A DNA stretch of 64,000 bases from Hirsutella rhossiliensis (GCF_020360975.1 NW_025408671.1:1-64000); one strand, 5' to 3'; positions 13,966 through 26,256 are shown, counted from the stretch's first letter. Translations and numbers: made by a program. The notes: generated by a model from the sequence alone, not told the origin.

Positions 13966-14114
13966 TAATATCTCCCCTCCTTTTAGTCTTATCTATAAGA
14001 CCTACTATAGCTGCCTTAGCCGCTATATATAAATATACCCTTATTACGTTATATATAAGTATATCGTTCCTTATTTCTTTATCTTTTTAGGATATACTAC
14101 TAATAGTATATCTA

Positions 14115-14790
14115 GTTATATACTAAAAAATCGTTCTTAAAAAGCCTTTAAGCGCGCTACTCTTACCGAATATATCGACTTAAGCGGAGATCCTACCGAT
14201 ATACTATATACTTAATACTTTAAGGTAAAGAAGATAAACTATCGGATAGCCGAAAATTCTTTACGCTATAATAATTATATTACTAGTAGTCGTCCCTATT
14301 ATAATAGTGTTTTAGTAGCCTCTTTTTATAGGTATCTTTTAATTCTTTCTATATATAGTAGCTAACGTATTTCTTTTAGTAACTAAATTACTAGCGGAGT
14401 AGTATAGGCTATATTCTAAAGAGGAGGAAGCTAGGGAAGCCTTATTAGAGCTTTAGGTATAGCTTATAAACCTTTAGTCGTAAATATTTATCGCCGTTAA
14501 TCGTTTAGCTTATATCTAAAAGATTCGGAATTATATAAAGGAAAAGAGTTCTAAGTTATTTCGTCGTAGTATCTAAGAAGTAGATACTAAGGATAGCGTT
14601 TTACCTATACTTAATACGTATAAGTATTAGGTAGTAAATAACTTATAATCGTTAGGCGTTCTTAATAAGGCGAATTAGTCCTTATTTAGTATTAGCGAGG
14701 AGTTTATAGATCTTAGTCCTTTAATCCTTCTTAAACCTTCTAGTAAAATTATCGAAGTAGAGAGCTATAGTAGGTTAAGTGCTTAAGTAG
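14115..14790 (+). pseudogene. RIP-mutated antisense ORF of element A (Zn2Cys6-like cluster)
   Basis: The frame lies on the + strand, opposite to the element's pol, between the integrase end and the 3' LTR. At 14,207-14,299 six tyrosine codons are spaced Y-x2-Y-x7-Y-x8-Y-x2-Y-x6-Y with basic residues between the second and third. TAT/TAC is exactly what RIP makes of Cys TGT/TGC, so the ancestor had a six-cysteine cluster almost identical in spacing to the intact copy in element C. A helix-prone, leucine-rich segment follows at about 14,440-14,600. It is dead through stops. Confidence 0.72.
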
Positions 14791-14899
14791 TTCCTAGGTA
14801 TTCTCTTTTAGTCTATATCCTTTTTATTTAATAAGGTATTCTTATTACTAACCTTATTTTCTTATATTTAGTATTTATTTAGCTTTATATTCTTAATTA

Positions 14900-17800
14900 T
14901 TATTAACTTTAATTTTATCCTATAGTTTAGCGTTTTATAATACTAGTTCTAATAATAAGATATAAAATATCGGGTATATCTATATTATTATTAGTAGCGA
15001 AAGTTTATAGTTAACTTTTAAAATAGGTTTCTTAACTTTAAACGGTCTAAGTTTCTTAAAATCTAATTTATTACTTAGTCGTTTTATTTTAATATTTTAT
15101 TATATAAGGTAGACTATATCTCCCTCTTAAAAGATTAGTCCCTATAATCTTTTCCGATTATAGTAAGTAGATATTCGTTCTTTAATAAATTAAAGTTCTT
15201 ATTATATTTCTTTATATAATTTTTATAGCTAATCTACTTATAGTATCGCTCGTTCCGCTTATAGTCCTTATTAAGTAACCTTAAATACTTCTAGGTTATA
15301 TCTATAATTAGCGTATACTAGTAAGAGCTTAGTTATTTCTATAATTGAGCTATTATAAGCTAGTTACGCTATTAGTAGCTATTTAACTTAATCGTTTTAT
15401 TTATAGCTAATATAGTATCGTAAATATTATTTAAGCGTTTAGTTAAGTCGTTTTATTTATCTATCTATTTATAGGTAATAAGCTATACTAAGCTTATATT
15501 TCGTCCTTAATTATACTATAAGAGCTTACTAAAATTTAGCTATAAATATACTTCCTCTATTAAAAATAATCTCGTTTAGTAGTCTATAATTACTAATAAT
15601 TATTTATAGGAATATATATACTAGCTCTTCTATATTACTTATTTCTTTATATAGTAAGAAGTATCTATACTTCGTTAGTTTATTAGTAATAACGAATATA
15701 CTATTATACTTAACGTTAGTTATAGGTTCTTTTAATAGTAATAGCTTTATAATATAGTTAAAGGCTATTAAATCCTATAGTTTCTCTAGTACTAGTAGCG
15801 GTTATAATTCTCTATATAGTTTATATCGTTTAGCTTTACTTTATATATAAAGTTTATATTCTTTAATAACTTTTCGTACTACTTCCTTAAGCTATAGGAA
15901 GTTATATTATCGTTTAATCCGTTCTATTATTCTTTAGATTCCTTAGTATCTATATATTAGATATTTATATATATCTTATATAACTTTATCTTATAATTCT
16001 AGTAATATCTAGATTTTATTTTTATATATTAAAACTTCTAAATATCTTATATTATATCCGTTTAATACTTTATATTCTTTTATTTATTTTAGGATCTTTT
16101 AGTAAGTTAAGCTATTAGGTTATACTTTAAATATTACGTTTAGCTATCGTTACTAGTAGTTCCCGTTTCTATTAATTTCTAAGAGCTATCCTTTTACTAT
16201 AGGTGCCCTTATATCGTAGTTACTTCGTCGACTAAGGGTATTAGCTCGACCGTTTTCTATTCCTTTTCTATAGATTATTTTATAGTTAAATTCTAATAAG
16301 TATTCGGCCTATTAGGTCTATTATCCGTTTAACTATTACGTTATTATAAAATATAAGATATTCTTATAGTTTATATAGACCTTAACTTTATATTTACTTC
16401 TAAGAAGGTAATATTAAAATTCCTTAAAAGCTTAAATAATTATAAGGAATTCTTTATCGTAGATAGGGTAATCAAGTTCTACGCTATATAGCTTCTTTAA
16501 GTAGAATATAATTAGTTATAGTCTTCCTTTATTATCTTTTTATCCGATTTATACTCTTAGAGTAAAGTCTAATATATCGGTTTTAAGTTTAATTTATTAT
16601 TCTAGATCGAAGGTAGTTAAGACTAGTTCTTATATAATCGTAGTTTTAATATATTCGAAAGCTTCGTTAGCTTTATCGTCCTATATAAATTCTTTTTCCT
16701 TCTTTATTAAGTCGTATAATAATACTATAATCTTTCTAAAAATTTTAATAAATCGTCGGTAGTAATTTATAAATCCTAGGAAACTTTATACGTCCTTAGC
16801 GTTCTTTAGTATTAGCTATTCTTTAACTAAGTTAATTTTGTCTTATTATATTTATATCTCTTTTAATAAGATCGTATATTTAAGGAAGTCTACTTCCTAT
16901 ATATAGAACTTACTTTTCTTTAGTTTAACTAATAACTTTATATTTTAAAGTACGCGGAGTACATTATAGACGTATTCCTTATATTCTTTTAGGGTATCTA
17001 AGAAGATTAGGATATTATCTAGGTATACTATTATAAAGATATCTAAGTATTTACGTAGGATATTATTAATTATCTATTAAAAGGTAGCTAGTATATTTAT
17101 AAGTCTAAATAGTATTACTAGATATTTAAATAGTCTAAATTTCGTTCTAAAGGCTATTATCTATTTATATCCTTTTTTTATACGTATTAAGTTATAGGCG
17201 CCTTTAAGGTTAAGGGCTATAAACTATTTTTTACTATATAGTCGATCTTATAGTTCCGATATAAGCGGTAATAGTATTCGGTCCTTTATTATAATATCGT
17301 TTAAGCGTCTATAGTTAATAACTACTTATAGCTAGCCGTTTTTCTTTAGAATAAATATAACTAGGTAGCCTACTTTAGATATTAACGTTTATATATATCC
17401 CTTTTATAGATTCTCGTCGAGGTAGTTATATAGCGTTTATAATTACTTTTCGTTTAAGTTATAGATTTTATAGAACGTTAGCGTTATTTTATCCTTAAGA
17501 TAAATTTTATAGTCCTATTAGCTATATTTAAGTAACCCTATCTTAAGTTCTTCCTTAAAAAGTTTATTATATTTCTAGTATTCCTAGGGGATATTCTTTA
17601 TTCTATCTTATAGGCTTTATTCTTTCTTTTAAGAGCTAGTTTCTCTTAACTCGAGCTCTTTATTAATTTATTTAAGGTCTTTCCTTAAAGTAGTAATAAC
17701 TCTTTAGATCTTTATATTATATCCTTTATTCTATTTATATCGGATGCTAGGTTATATAGCCGTATTAGTTAGTACGTAGGTCTTATTAGTTAATTTTATA

Positions 17801-20800
17801 TCCGCTAGTTTAGTTACTATTTTCGTTTATATTACTAAAGCCTATAATAATTTACTTAAACGGTTATCCCTTTTATCTTATTTAATAGCTAAATTATTAT
17901 AAAACTTTACTTTCTTTTAAATCTACTAGTCCTAGAAACTTATGTCTTCGTTTTAATATAGCTAGCTAGTTCTCTAGTTAATTAGTAGGTTACTCTCTTA
18001 TAGCTATAGAAGCCTTAATATAAGGTTATATTCTTTAATATCTATAATATCGAAGTTAACTTATTTATTATAGCCCTAGATATTAATATCGAGGTAATTA
18101 ATCTCTATATTAATAATTCTATTATTATAGTTAAAGGCCTCTCCTTCGATATTTATAAGTTTATATAGATCTATCTTATATCTCTATATAAGTCGGTAAC
18201 GATTAACGACTTTAAGTAAAACGTAATTACCTATCGCGCTATAGTCTAAAAGTATACGCGCGTAATATCCCGCGATTTAGATATCTAATACTATTTAGTT
18301 ACTATAGCTTACCGTTACTATATATAAGGTCCTTAGATCTTATTATATCGTGCTAGTCTATAGCCCTTTTATAGATAGTATACCTTATTTTTTACTTAGT
18401 CCTTATTCGTTTTATTTAGGTATTCTTCTTCGATTTATTATTAATATTATTTCTTTATATTTTCGTCGCGTAGTATTATATTAGGGCTTAAGAGACTAAT
18501 TTCTTATAACTAATCGAAGATTTCTTATTTCTTAACGCTATATTATTTATATTATACTACTTTATAGTTAATTATATACTATACTTTATAATTCTATTTA
18601 TTTTCGTACTAAAGGTTAAGTTTTCGTTTAGCGTCTTTTTATTTTTCGCGTAGTATTTCTATATCGACTTTTCCTTAGTTAAATATAGCTTATAGCCTTC
18701 GTATATATTACTAATAATATTTTAGTATACTATTATATCGTTTATACTATACTTATACTTTTTTATATTCGTAAACTTTATAGTTTAAGTATATATATTT
18801 ATTATAATCTTCTTTATTATATTTAACTTATTATATAAGTCTTTAAAAGATTAAGGGTTCGGATACTTTAAAGCGAGTAGCGTTATACTATTCTTTTATT
18901 TTAGCGTATTTATAGATTTTATATATCTTTAAAAGATATCTCGTTAATAAACCGTAATTATCGCGGTATTTAAGTAGCGTACTATAATTAGGTTCTAATA
19001 ATATAACTTAGTCGTTTAAGTAGCGTTAATTAATTTTCTAGTAGTTTAGTTCTATACTTAAGTAGGGTTTTAAAAGTACTTATCCTTTAAACTTAACTAG
19101 GAAGGCGTTATATCGTGCCTTTATCTAAAAGTATATTATATAATCTAGGTAGACGTATAATATCTATAAAATATACTTATAGTACTTATAAGTAAGTAGT
19201 ATTTATAGATCGTCTTTAAATTCTCCTTATAGTTACTATTCTCGTTATAAAGCTATAAAGGTATCGACTACGGCAATAGCTATAGTATAGTCTCCTTTAT
19301 ATAGTACCGGTTAATATCGAATTAATATAGCTTATTAGTTTTCTATAAGAATTTAAGGTATTTATTAAGTTTTAATTTTAAGTATTTCTTTAAATTCTTT
19401 AAAGTATAGAGCGTATTCTCTAATCGTAGTATTTTCCCTTAGTAGTAAGGGTAGTAGTATAAGTTCGTTCTCGTCTTCTATTTCTCTAGGTATTTCTTAT
19501 TCTTTAAAGCTTATATCGTTAATACTTCGTTATTCCTCTTTAAGTTATTATCCGAGTTTCGTAAGTATAAGGGCTATATCTATATCTTCTTTACTATATT
19601 ATTAGTAGACTACCTATTATTATTATCGATTTTTATTTTATATATCTTCCTAGAATTATTTACTATTCTTCTTAATCTAGTCTTAAAAGACTCCTTTAAG
19701 ATAAGGGTATTCTAGTTCTACGAATTTAACTTATTTCTATATTTTAAGATCCCTTTATTATATTATTATAAGGGTCTTCTTTAGTAGCTTTAGGAACTAT
19801 CTAATACTATTCTTATCGCTTAAGTATACTATATATTTATCGTCGTAGTATATAGTCTAACTAAGGAGTTTATACTTTAGTTCCTATCTATTAATAGCGT
19901 TTAGGTATTTCTTACCTTCTAAGGCTAGTACTTAGTAGGTTTTCTTTTCCTTATAAGGTTATCTATATTCCTTAGAGTAATATCTAAGTTTCTTATAGTT
20001 AAAATACTTTCCTTTACTTTTCTATATTACGTCTAGATCTATCCTACCTAGGTTAATTATATAGGCGTAGGTAATAGGAGTTTCGCGCTTTTTTTTATAG
20101 TTAGCGTATCGGTTAAAGTTATTCTTATAAGAAGGGTTTTAGTTTCCTCTTCTTTATTTCTTTTCTTAGCATTATATATATTATCTATCGTCGATTTATA
20201 CTACTATAGTAATATAGTCTAAGAGGTTATTAGGTCGATTTTCCTTATAGAGCTTATCCTTAACTTCTTCTTTAAGCCTATTATAAAATCGTAATATAAG
20301 AGGTTCGTTATCTTAGTTAAGTTTTAAGGTAACTTAATAAAACTTTATAGTATAATCCGATACTAAGATCCTTTATCGGAGTTCTCGAAGTTTTTATTTA
20401 GCTTCTTATTCCTCGTTAGTTATTTTAAATACCTTTATAATAGCTTCTTTAAATCCTTAAAAACTAGCAAAGACTTTATCTATCTTATTATCTCGTCGCG
20501 CTAGTTAGTTATCGAGAAAATCCCTTATAATAGGTCTAAACTAAGCGAGTACGGTTCTAGATAAATAATTTCCTATATAGAGTACCTTTTCGACTAGGTC
20601 TAAGAGTTTAGTAGGGTAAAACCGGTAGTAGGCCTTAAGTTAAGTAAGAAAGTCTTAAAGCGTGCTATAAGTACCGTCGAATAGTCCTAGCTATTTTAGT
20701 TTAACTACTTCTCTAAGGTCCCTAACTTATCTATTGCCTCCTTTATTCTTAAGTAACTATACCTTATATTAAAGGGTAATAATCTCGCGTATTATATCCT

Positions 20801-20900
20801 AAGGCGATATAGTAGCTTTAAAGTTAGTTAATCTAGCTTACTATATAGGTATATTAATAGTTACGATATTACTTAAAGTAACGCGGTATTATACTAAATA
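14900..20900 (-). pseudogene. RIP-mutated gag-pol of element A
   Basis: Minus-strand landmarks: the CCHC knuckle region at about 19,965-20,007 now has Tyr in place of Cys and His; the RT active site near 17,005-17,030 reads YLDNILIF (YLDD to YLDN by TpG to TpA); the integrase region near 15,427-15,484 matches the AYHPQTDGQTERLN motif with CA and TG codons converted. Many TAA/TAG stops sit where element C has Gln or Trp. No function is possible. Confidence 0.85.
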
Positions 20901-20913
20901 AGAGCTTTTAACG

Positions 20914-21363
20914 TATAACGACCGGTATTATTTCTAAGGGATAAACCTATTAAGGGGTTTATATTAGTAGATATAATAGGGCGTAGTCTAAGTAATAATA
21001 AGTATATTATATTAGTAATAAGTCGGAGGTCGTAGACTATAGACTATAACTAGGTAATTAGAATTAAAGATAGAATCGTAATAAAGATCTATATTAAAAG
21101 CTAGAGAGCTATCTATCTAAAAGAGTAAAAGTAGGTAGCTATATATACCTATAGAGACTATCCTTAGATTATAGGCCTAGCTATAATCCCTAACGTTAGA
21201 TCGTATAGAGCGTAGTAATCCTATTAATCCTAGATTACTTAGATCTCTACGATCCCCTTAATCCTATATCTATTAGATAGTCGTGCTGACTATTTATCCG
21301 TTAGACCGTGTTACGTGCTTAACGCGGTCGACCGTTAGCGGCCTAGTAGCCGTGGTCGTAATA
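20914..21363 (-). repeat. Element A 5' LTR (450 bp) with adjacent primer binding site
   Basis: This is the direct-repeat partner of 13,516-13,965. Immediately left of it (20,902-20,913, minus strand) is CGTTAAAAGCTC, the RIP form of element C's CGTTGAAAGCTC primer site. The LTR itself contains the complementary AGCTTTTAA on the minus strand, supporting self-priming. Confidence 0.9.
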
Positions 21364-21368
21364 CTTTA

Positions 21369-22055
21369 TCTTTTTATTAAGTAAGTCTCTTTCTAAGATC
21401 TATAATAAATTACTTTTAGTTTAGCTATTAAAGCTATTTAAGCTCTTTTATACTATTTAAGTTAGTATATTCTTAAATCCTATAAATCTAAGCCTATAGT
21501 TTAATCCCTTTAATTTATAAGGTCTAATTAAACCTTTCTTTTTAGCTTTACTATATAATTATTCCTTTTTATTTCCTTTAAGGATATCTTAAGAAAAATA
21601 AAGGGTTAGGCTTAATAAGTAATATCTTTCTCTAAGGGATATATAATTTAATATATTTCTAGTACTACCCCTTACTATAGCTAGGTTCTTTACCTTAATA
21701 CTATAATTTAAGCGTTATTATAGCGTTAATAGCTTATAAATAGCTTTAAAGGTAATATTAATAGGTAAAAGATAATCTAGCTATATAGACCGGGCTTATA
21801 ACTCTTAAATAAAGGTTTAAGAGTATAGTAAAAGAAATAGGTATATAGAAAAGTAAATTTAATAATATATATCTTAGTCTATTTATTAAGATAAAGGAGG
21901 GGCTTATATAGGTATAGTAACTATATATAGCTAGCTAAAAGAGGGCATTAAGATATTCCTATACCTAAGTTAGGCTTATATTATATCCTTAAGCTAGGGG
22001 AGTTATTAATACTTAGGCAGGCTCCCTTATATATAACTATTAGGTCTACTAAGCA
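21369..22055. other. RIP-mutated remnant right of element A
   Basis: This AT-rich, CA/TG-poor DNA is continuous with the sequence left of element A (the CTTTA duplication joins them). It is therefore the other part of whatever A inserted into, perhaps the tail of the pogo-like relic. No readable domain and no terminal repeat were recognised. CA and TG reappear from about 22,055. Confidence 0.5.
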
Positions 22056-22943
22056 TGACTATGGCCTCTTATGCCCACTCTCCTTAACATATATATATTT
22101 CTAAGTCCCCTCCAGGGGGGCGACCTACTTTAAAATTCAGGTGTGTCCCAGAAGCAAGAGCGGCGGCAGCTAGTGTCCCCTCGGATTCTCAGCGATAAGA
22201 TTGCCTCTCATAGTAGCATCCTTGGACGTTGACGAATTTGCTCTGGTATAGACCGTTGACCCCATCGACTTGACTGCTCCTTAGCTGTCTGTTGTCCAAT
22301 CTACCGACCGAATGTGCTTAATGCCGTCCCACTCGGCCCTGGTCACTTGCGTCTCTAGACGTACTGCACGATTATCGCGATTGCAAGAGAAAGGGCCTGC
22401 ATTACAGGCCAAGTCTGAATTTGGAAGCTATCTGTCCGTTCCAAGTTTAAGGAATGACTCTCGGCCATTTGGCAACTCCCGTCCAAAGCTTAAAGACATG
22501 TCAAGTGGCGGGGCTGTATTTCGGCGTAAGATATATACGAATCCACTGGTCGGTGCCAGTTATTAACAACACAGCATGGATATTGTACACTCGCAAAATG
22601 GCGATGGTCGTGCTGGTACTCCGTAGACGCGGGAGGTGATGGAAGGGTGACTAAATTTGGTGTGGGAACCAAGGGAGAAAAAACAGACTCGAGTGGTAGG
22701 TTGTATACCATCTCGAAGCTCGGTTGTTTTCCATCAATAAGCTTGATATAAAATGGCGAGAAGTTCCTTTATAAATACACACGCATAATACCTACGTATT
22801 AGCAGCACGGAATAAGTTACCAGTGGGGGCTCGTCCGAGGTCGGCGATTGGCCTAAGCAAGCGAGCCAAGTGGTCCCCCACCTCGCTGAGCTCAACATTT
22901 CGGGAGGGGCAACATCGCATCGGCGACGGACAACAAGGAAGAA
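22056..22943. other. Intergenic, transition from RIP block to gene island
   Basis: The sequence has normal CA/TG content and holds only short, overlapping frames with no coding features. A GC-rich inverted repeat (CCCCTCCAGGGG) sits near 22,106-22,118. The right part should contain the promoter of the downstream isomerase gene. I see no other feature. Confidence 0.6.
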
Positions 22944-24113
22944 ATGTCGACGCTCCAGGCCGTCAAGTACTCCCGCGGCAGGCTGCAGGTCCTCGACCAG
23001 CTCCGCCTCCCGCACGAGTTCCACTATGACGACGTGGCCACCCGGTCCGAGGCCTTTGATGCCATCGCCTCCATGAGGGTGCGCGGCGCCCCGGCCATTG
23101 CCATCGTCGCCAGCCTCGGCCTCGCCGTCGAGCTTCACAACGCGCCCGCGCCGGGCAGCTCCGCCCTCGAGGCCATTGCCCACGTCGACGAGGCCCTCGA
23201 TTACCTCAAGACAAGCCGCCCGACCGCCGTCGACCTCACAAACGCAATCAACCAGCTCAAGGCACGCATCCGCGCCGGCGCCGACACCAACGAGGCGGTC
23301 GTCCAGGCCTTTATCGACGGGGCAGAGGCCATCCTGCAGAGGGACCTGCAGACGAACCTGTCCATTGGCGCCTTTGGCGCAGACTGGCTCCGCGCCCGCG
23401 CCGCCGCCTCGCCCACCAGCCCCGTCTCGGTCCTCACCCACTGCAACACCGGCTCGCTCGCCACCTCGGGCCACGGCACTGCCCTGGGCATCATACGCAC
23501 CCTTCACGTGGGCGGGCTGCTGCGGCACGCCTTTTGCACGGAGACGCGCCCCTACAACCAAGGCAGTCGACTGACGGCCTTTGAGCTGACGTACGAGGCC
23601 ATCCCCAGCACTCTCATTACCGATTCCATGGCCGCCTCCCTCTTCCGCACCAGGGGGCCTGCCATGAACATTGCCGCCGTCATTGTCGGCGCCGACCGCG
23701 TCGTCCGCAACGGAGACACGGCCAACAAAATAGGCACCTACCAACTCGCCGTGCTGGCCCGACACCACGGAATTAAGTTCATGGTCGCCGCGCCGACGAC
23801 GAGCATCGACCTCGAGACACAGACTGGCGAGGCCATCAACATCGAGGAGCGCAAGGCCTCGGAGCTGACGCAAATCACGGGCGCCGTTGTCCGGCCCGAC
23901 GGCACCGTCGACAAGAACACCAAGGTTCACGTCGCCACAGCGGACCAGACCGTCGGTGTTTGGAACCCGGCCTTTGATGTCACGCCGGCTGGCTTGATCG
24001 ATGTTATTGTAACTGAAAGGGGGACGGTCGAGAAGGGCGCAGACGGCCGCTTTGATTTGAGCAAGCTGATGCCTGAGAGGTGGGCACAAGTGGTGGAAGG
24101 GCACTCGTCATGA
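22944..24113 (+). CDS. mri1: Methylthioribose-1-phosphate isomerase
   Basis: This 389-residue enzyme of the methionine salvage pathway converts 5-methylthioribose-1-phosphate to 5-methylthioribulose-1-phosphate in the cytosol. It belongs to the eIF2B alpha/beta/delta-like family. The RGAPAI substrate-site motif lies at residues 47-52. The catalytic Cys is C167 in THCNTGSLATSG. The catalytic Asp is D251 in GADRV, followed by NGDTANKIGTYQLA. Length matches the family and there is no intron. The start MSTLQAVKYS is chosen because it gives the usual N-terminus. Its stop is 181 bp from the convergent stop of the M20 peptidase. A 456-codon frame on the opposite strand is a GC-codon shadow. It lies only about 0.9 kb from a 22-kb RIP block yet has normal base composition. 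Confidence 0.95.
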   Translation: MSTLQAVKYSRGRLQVLDQLRLPHEFHYDDVATRSEAFDAIASMRVRGAPAIAIVASLGLAVELHNAPAPGSSALEAIAHVDEALDYLKTSRPTAVDLTNAINQLKARIRAGADTNEAVVQAFIDGAEAILQRDLQTNLSIGAFGADWLRARAAASPTSPVSVLTHCNTGSLATSGHGTALGIIRTLHVGGLLRHAFCTETRPYNQGSRLTAFELTYEAIPSTLITDSMAASLFRTRGPAMNIAAVIVGADRVVRNGDTANKIGTYQLAVLARHHGIKFMVAAPTTSIDLETQTGEAINIEERKASELTQITGAVVRPDGTVDKNTKVHVATADQTVGVWNPAFDVTPAGLIDVIVTERGTVEKGADGRFDLSKLMPERWAQVVEGHSS

Positions 24114-24294
24114 TGTCAGCAAGCGTCAAGAAAGGTATACAGACTAATAGTAATGGAGGAGGGAAAGAGCAAGTTGATGAATTCACGAGGGCGCGGGCAA
24201 CATCCTGGGATGGACCGAACCGGCCCCCCATCTTCAGTCAAGTACAGGTTCCAAAAGCCCGGGCAGCTGCAAGGTTCAGGGGCATTGCCCACAT

Positions 24295-25596
24295 TTACTG
24301 CTTCAGGGCGTGCAGGATGAGCTTCTTGTATCCCTCCACGGCAGTCTCGAGGTCGCCAACCGTCAGGTTCTCCCGCGCGCCGTGCGCGACAAGAATGGAG
24401 CCAGGGCCGTAGAGGTAGTTGGTATGGTTGCCCTTGAGATTCGGAACGTCGGTCCCGTAGTTGACAACAATGGTCTCAAAGTCTTGAAGGACTCGTTAGC
24501 ATCACATGGAAGGACGGGCCTGCAGTGGCCGCAATGGGAGAGGTGTCTAACCAGGCACGTCGCAGTTGCACTCAACGGGTCCGTATCCCTGGGGGCACTT
24601 GATGGCGAGCGCCTCCTCGTCGACCTGGTCGAGGATGGCCTGGATCTTGCGCTGGACCGTCTTTGCGCCGTCTTCCTCTCGTCCGATGGCCACTCGGACG
24701 GCCAACCCGACGAGGGCGTGCTCGGCAATGACGTTTGCCGCTACGCCGCCGGCGAAGCGGCCGATGTTGACGGTCGTGTTGCCAAACAGGTCGGAGCTGC
24801 CGAGGTCTGCGTCGATGAGCCTGGCCATGGCGCGCACCATGAGCTCGTTGGCCGACTTGCCCAGCCAGGGGTAGCCGCTGTGGCCGGGGGTGCCGGTGGC
24901 CGTGACCTCGCAGAAGAGGCCGCCCTTGTGGCCGCACGCCAGCTTGTTCTCGGTGGGCTCGCCAAAGATGACCGAATCGAAGGCCGTGCCGCCGAGTGAG
25001 TCGCTAAAGGCCCGCATGCCGTCGCCGCCAACCTCCTCGCCAACGACAAAGACGAGCATGACGTCGTCGTGGGCGATGGCTTGGGCCGCCAGCAGCTGGT
25101 CCAGGGCGACGACCATGGCGGCAACGCTGGCCTTTGCGTCGACACTGCCGCGGCCTTTGATGACAGTGTCCTTGGTGGCGGGGCCTTTGCCGTGGTCAAT
25201 TTGGTAGGGGATGTAGGGGGGCACCACGTCAATGTGGCTCGTCAGCACGACCCTCGCCTTGGCACGCTTGCCGCCCTGCCAGGCCAGCAGGTTGAAGCGC
25301 TCCGTGTCGTTGGGGAAGCCGGCCCTGGGCGCCACGCACTGGCGGTCCACGGTGTAGCCCTTTGCCTGCAGGTGGTCGGCGAGAAAGCGGCCGACCTTGG
25401 TCTCGTTGCCCGAGATGGACTCGATGGAGACGAGCGACTTGTGCAGTCTCAACAGCTGATCCCGGTAGCTGGGGGCGTTGGGCGAGGGCGAGGGCGTCCG
25501 GTTGACGAGGGCGCCGGAAAGCAGCTTCTGGCTCGCGCACAGGGCCGAAGGCGGCGCTAATGCCAGCAAGGCGGCTGCGATCGGTGCCGGGCGCAT
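24295..25596 (-). CDS. Secreted peptidase, M20 family (ArgE/DapE/ACY1/CPG2-like)
   Basis: Two exons, 24,552-25,596 and 24,295-24,482, flank a 69-bp intron (donor GTTAGA, branch site GCTAAC, acceptor CAAG). Splicing gives 410 residues and removes a stop immediately after the donor. Residues 1-20 form a signal peptide (MRPAPIAAALLALAPPSALC). Metal-site motifs of M20 metallopeptidases are visible: SHIDVVP (H121, D123), GRGSVDAKAS (D153), GEEVGGDG (E187, E188), and a late His in LVAHGARE in exon 2. It probably hydrolyses peptides or N-acyl amino acids outside the cell or in the vacuole; the substrate cannot be read from sequence. It is convergent with mri1. Confidence 0.9.
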
Positions 25597-26158
25597 CTCT
25601 GTAGGTGGATGGGTGGATAGGTAAGCTTTTGACTCTGGGCAATCGGGGGTTGTAGATATTATCCACGCTTCAATGGAACAGCTAATTGGGACTGTTGATC
25701 CGATTTGAGGCTGTCACCTCCAAATGACAGCTTTATGATGGCTCCTTGTCCTGGAAATGAGCGAGTGTGAAAGTGAGAGCAAGACGCCGGCGAGGCGATG
25801 ACGATATGTCGCTCGGTGAGGCGGTGAGCGGGGCCCGGCCGGGATTCCCACCAACAGTCCACTAGTCCCGCACGCGGGGAGCTGGCAGGCTAGGCCGAAT
25901 CTATACAGCTACCGACCGACCTGTTACCTCGGCAGCAGGCGATAACATTAGGTAAGACCCATTCGGCTGTCTTGTGCGAGGAAATCTGGCTACTTCCTTG
26001 TGGCCCACATATCTGCGTAGCCGTACTGGTGGGCTGGAACTGTGCGCAAGAGCTCTCGCAATCCCGAGTCGACGTCATGTCCTTGCATGCTTGTCTTAAA
26101 TCCGCTGACCTTGATATATTTAAATAGGTTTTTGAGTTAGAGTCTTTGATTGAAATAC
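25597..26158. other. Intergenic between peptidase promoter and tRNA-Thr
   Basis: Ordinary CA/TG-containing DNA that should hold the promoter of the minus-strand M20 gene. Short frames here are not convincing. The last 60 bases before the tRNA are AT-rich. Confidence 0.6.
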
Positions 26159-26243
26159 GCCCTTGTAGCTTAGGGGTAGAGCGTTGCACTTGTACGTCCT
26201 CGCCGAAATGCAAAGGTCGGCGGTTCAATTCCGCCCGGGGGCA
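26159..26243 (+). tRNA. tRNA-Thr(UGU) with a 13-nt intron
   Basis: A full cloverleaf can be drawn. The acceptor GCCCTTG pairs with CGGGGGC (two G-U pairs), with discriminator A at 26,243. The D stem is GCT/AGC, the anticodon stem TTGCA/TGCAA and the T stem GGCGG/CCGCC with loop TTCAATT. The anticodon TGT is at 26,191-26,193. A 13-nt intron, 26,195-26,207, lies after position 37, the canonical nuclear site. The D arm reads GCTTAGGGG rather than the usual GCTCAGTGG; the C-to-T before A could be light RIP from the adjacent block, or natural variation. Confidence 0.9.
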
Positions 26244-26256
26244 CTCTTATTTTTGC
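26244..26256 (+). terminator. Pol III termination T-run after tRNA-Thr
   Basis: A run of five T lies seven bases after the tRNA's discriminator base, the usual RNA polymerase III stop signal. Confidence 0.7.

Larger units (their letters stand above)
13516..21363 (-). mobile_element. Full-length RIP-mutated Ty3/gypsy chromovirus, element A
   Basis: The element is 7,848 bp with two 450-bp LTRs and a perfect 5-bp target duplication CTTTA (13,511-13,515 and 21,364-21,368). It is coded on the minus strand: the primer binding site touches the right LTR and a polypurine tract touches the left LTR. Degraded domains run right to left as gag with CCHC knuckle, Cys/His motifs, protease, RT, RNase H and integrase. 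The LTR aligns along much of its length with element C's LTR in reverse complement, differing mainly by TpG/CpA to TpA changes. It is therefore a RIP-mutated member of the C family. Confidence 0.92.
200..22055. other. RIP-mutated subtelomeric transposon block
   Basis: CpA and TpG are almost absent while TpA is in great excess; for example, 2401-2460 contains no CA and no TG. CpG, CpC and CpT persist. This is the footprint of saturating RIP (C-to-T at CpA, either strand). Start codons have been lost with TpG, so ORFs are nearly absent. The block ends sharply near 22,055, where CA and TG return. Component elements are listed separately. Confidence 0.92.

Noticed and set aside
22734..24104. A 456-codon frame on the minus strand over the isomerase gene
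   Set aside because: It is a shadow of the GC-rich codon use of mri1 on the + strand; it lacks any recognised motif while the + strand has complete family motifs.
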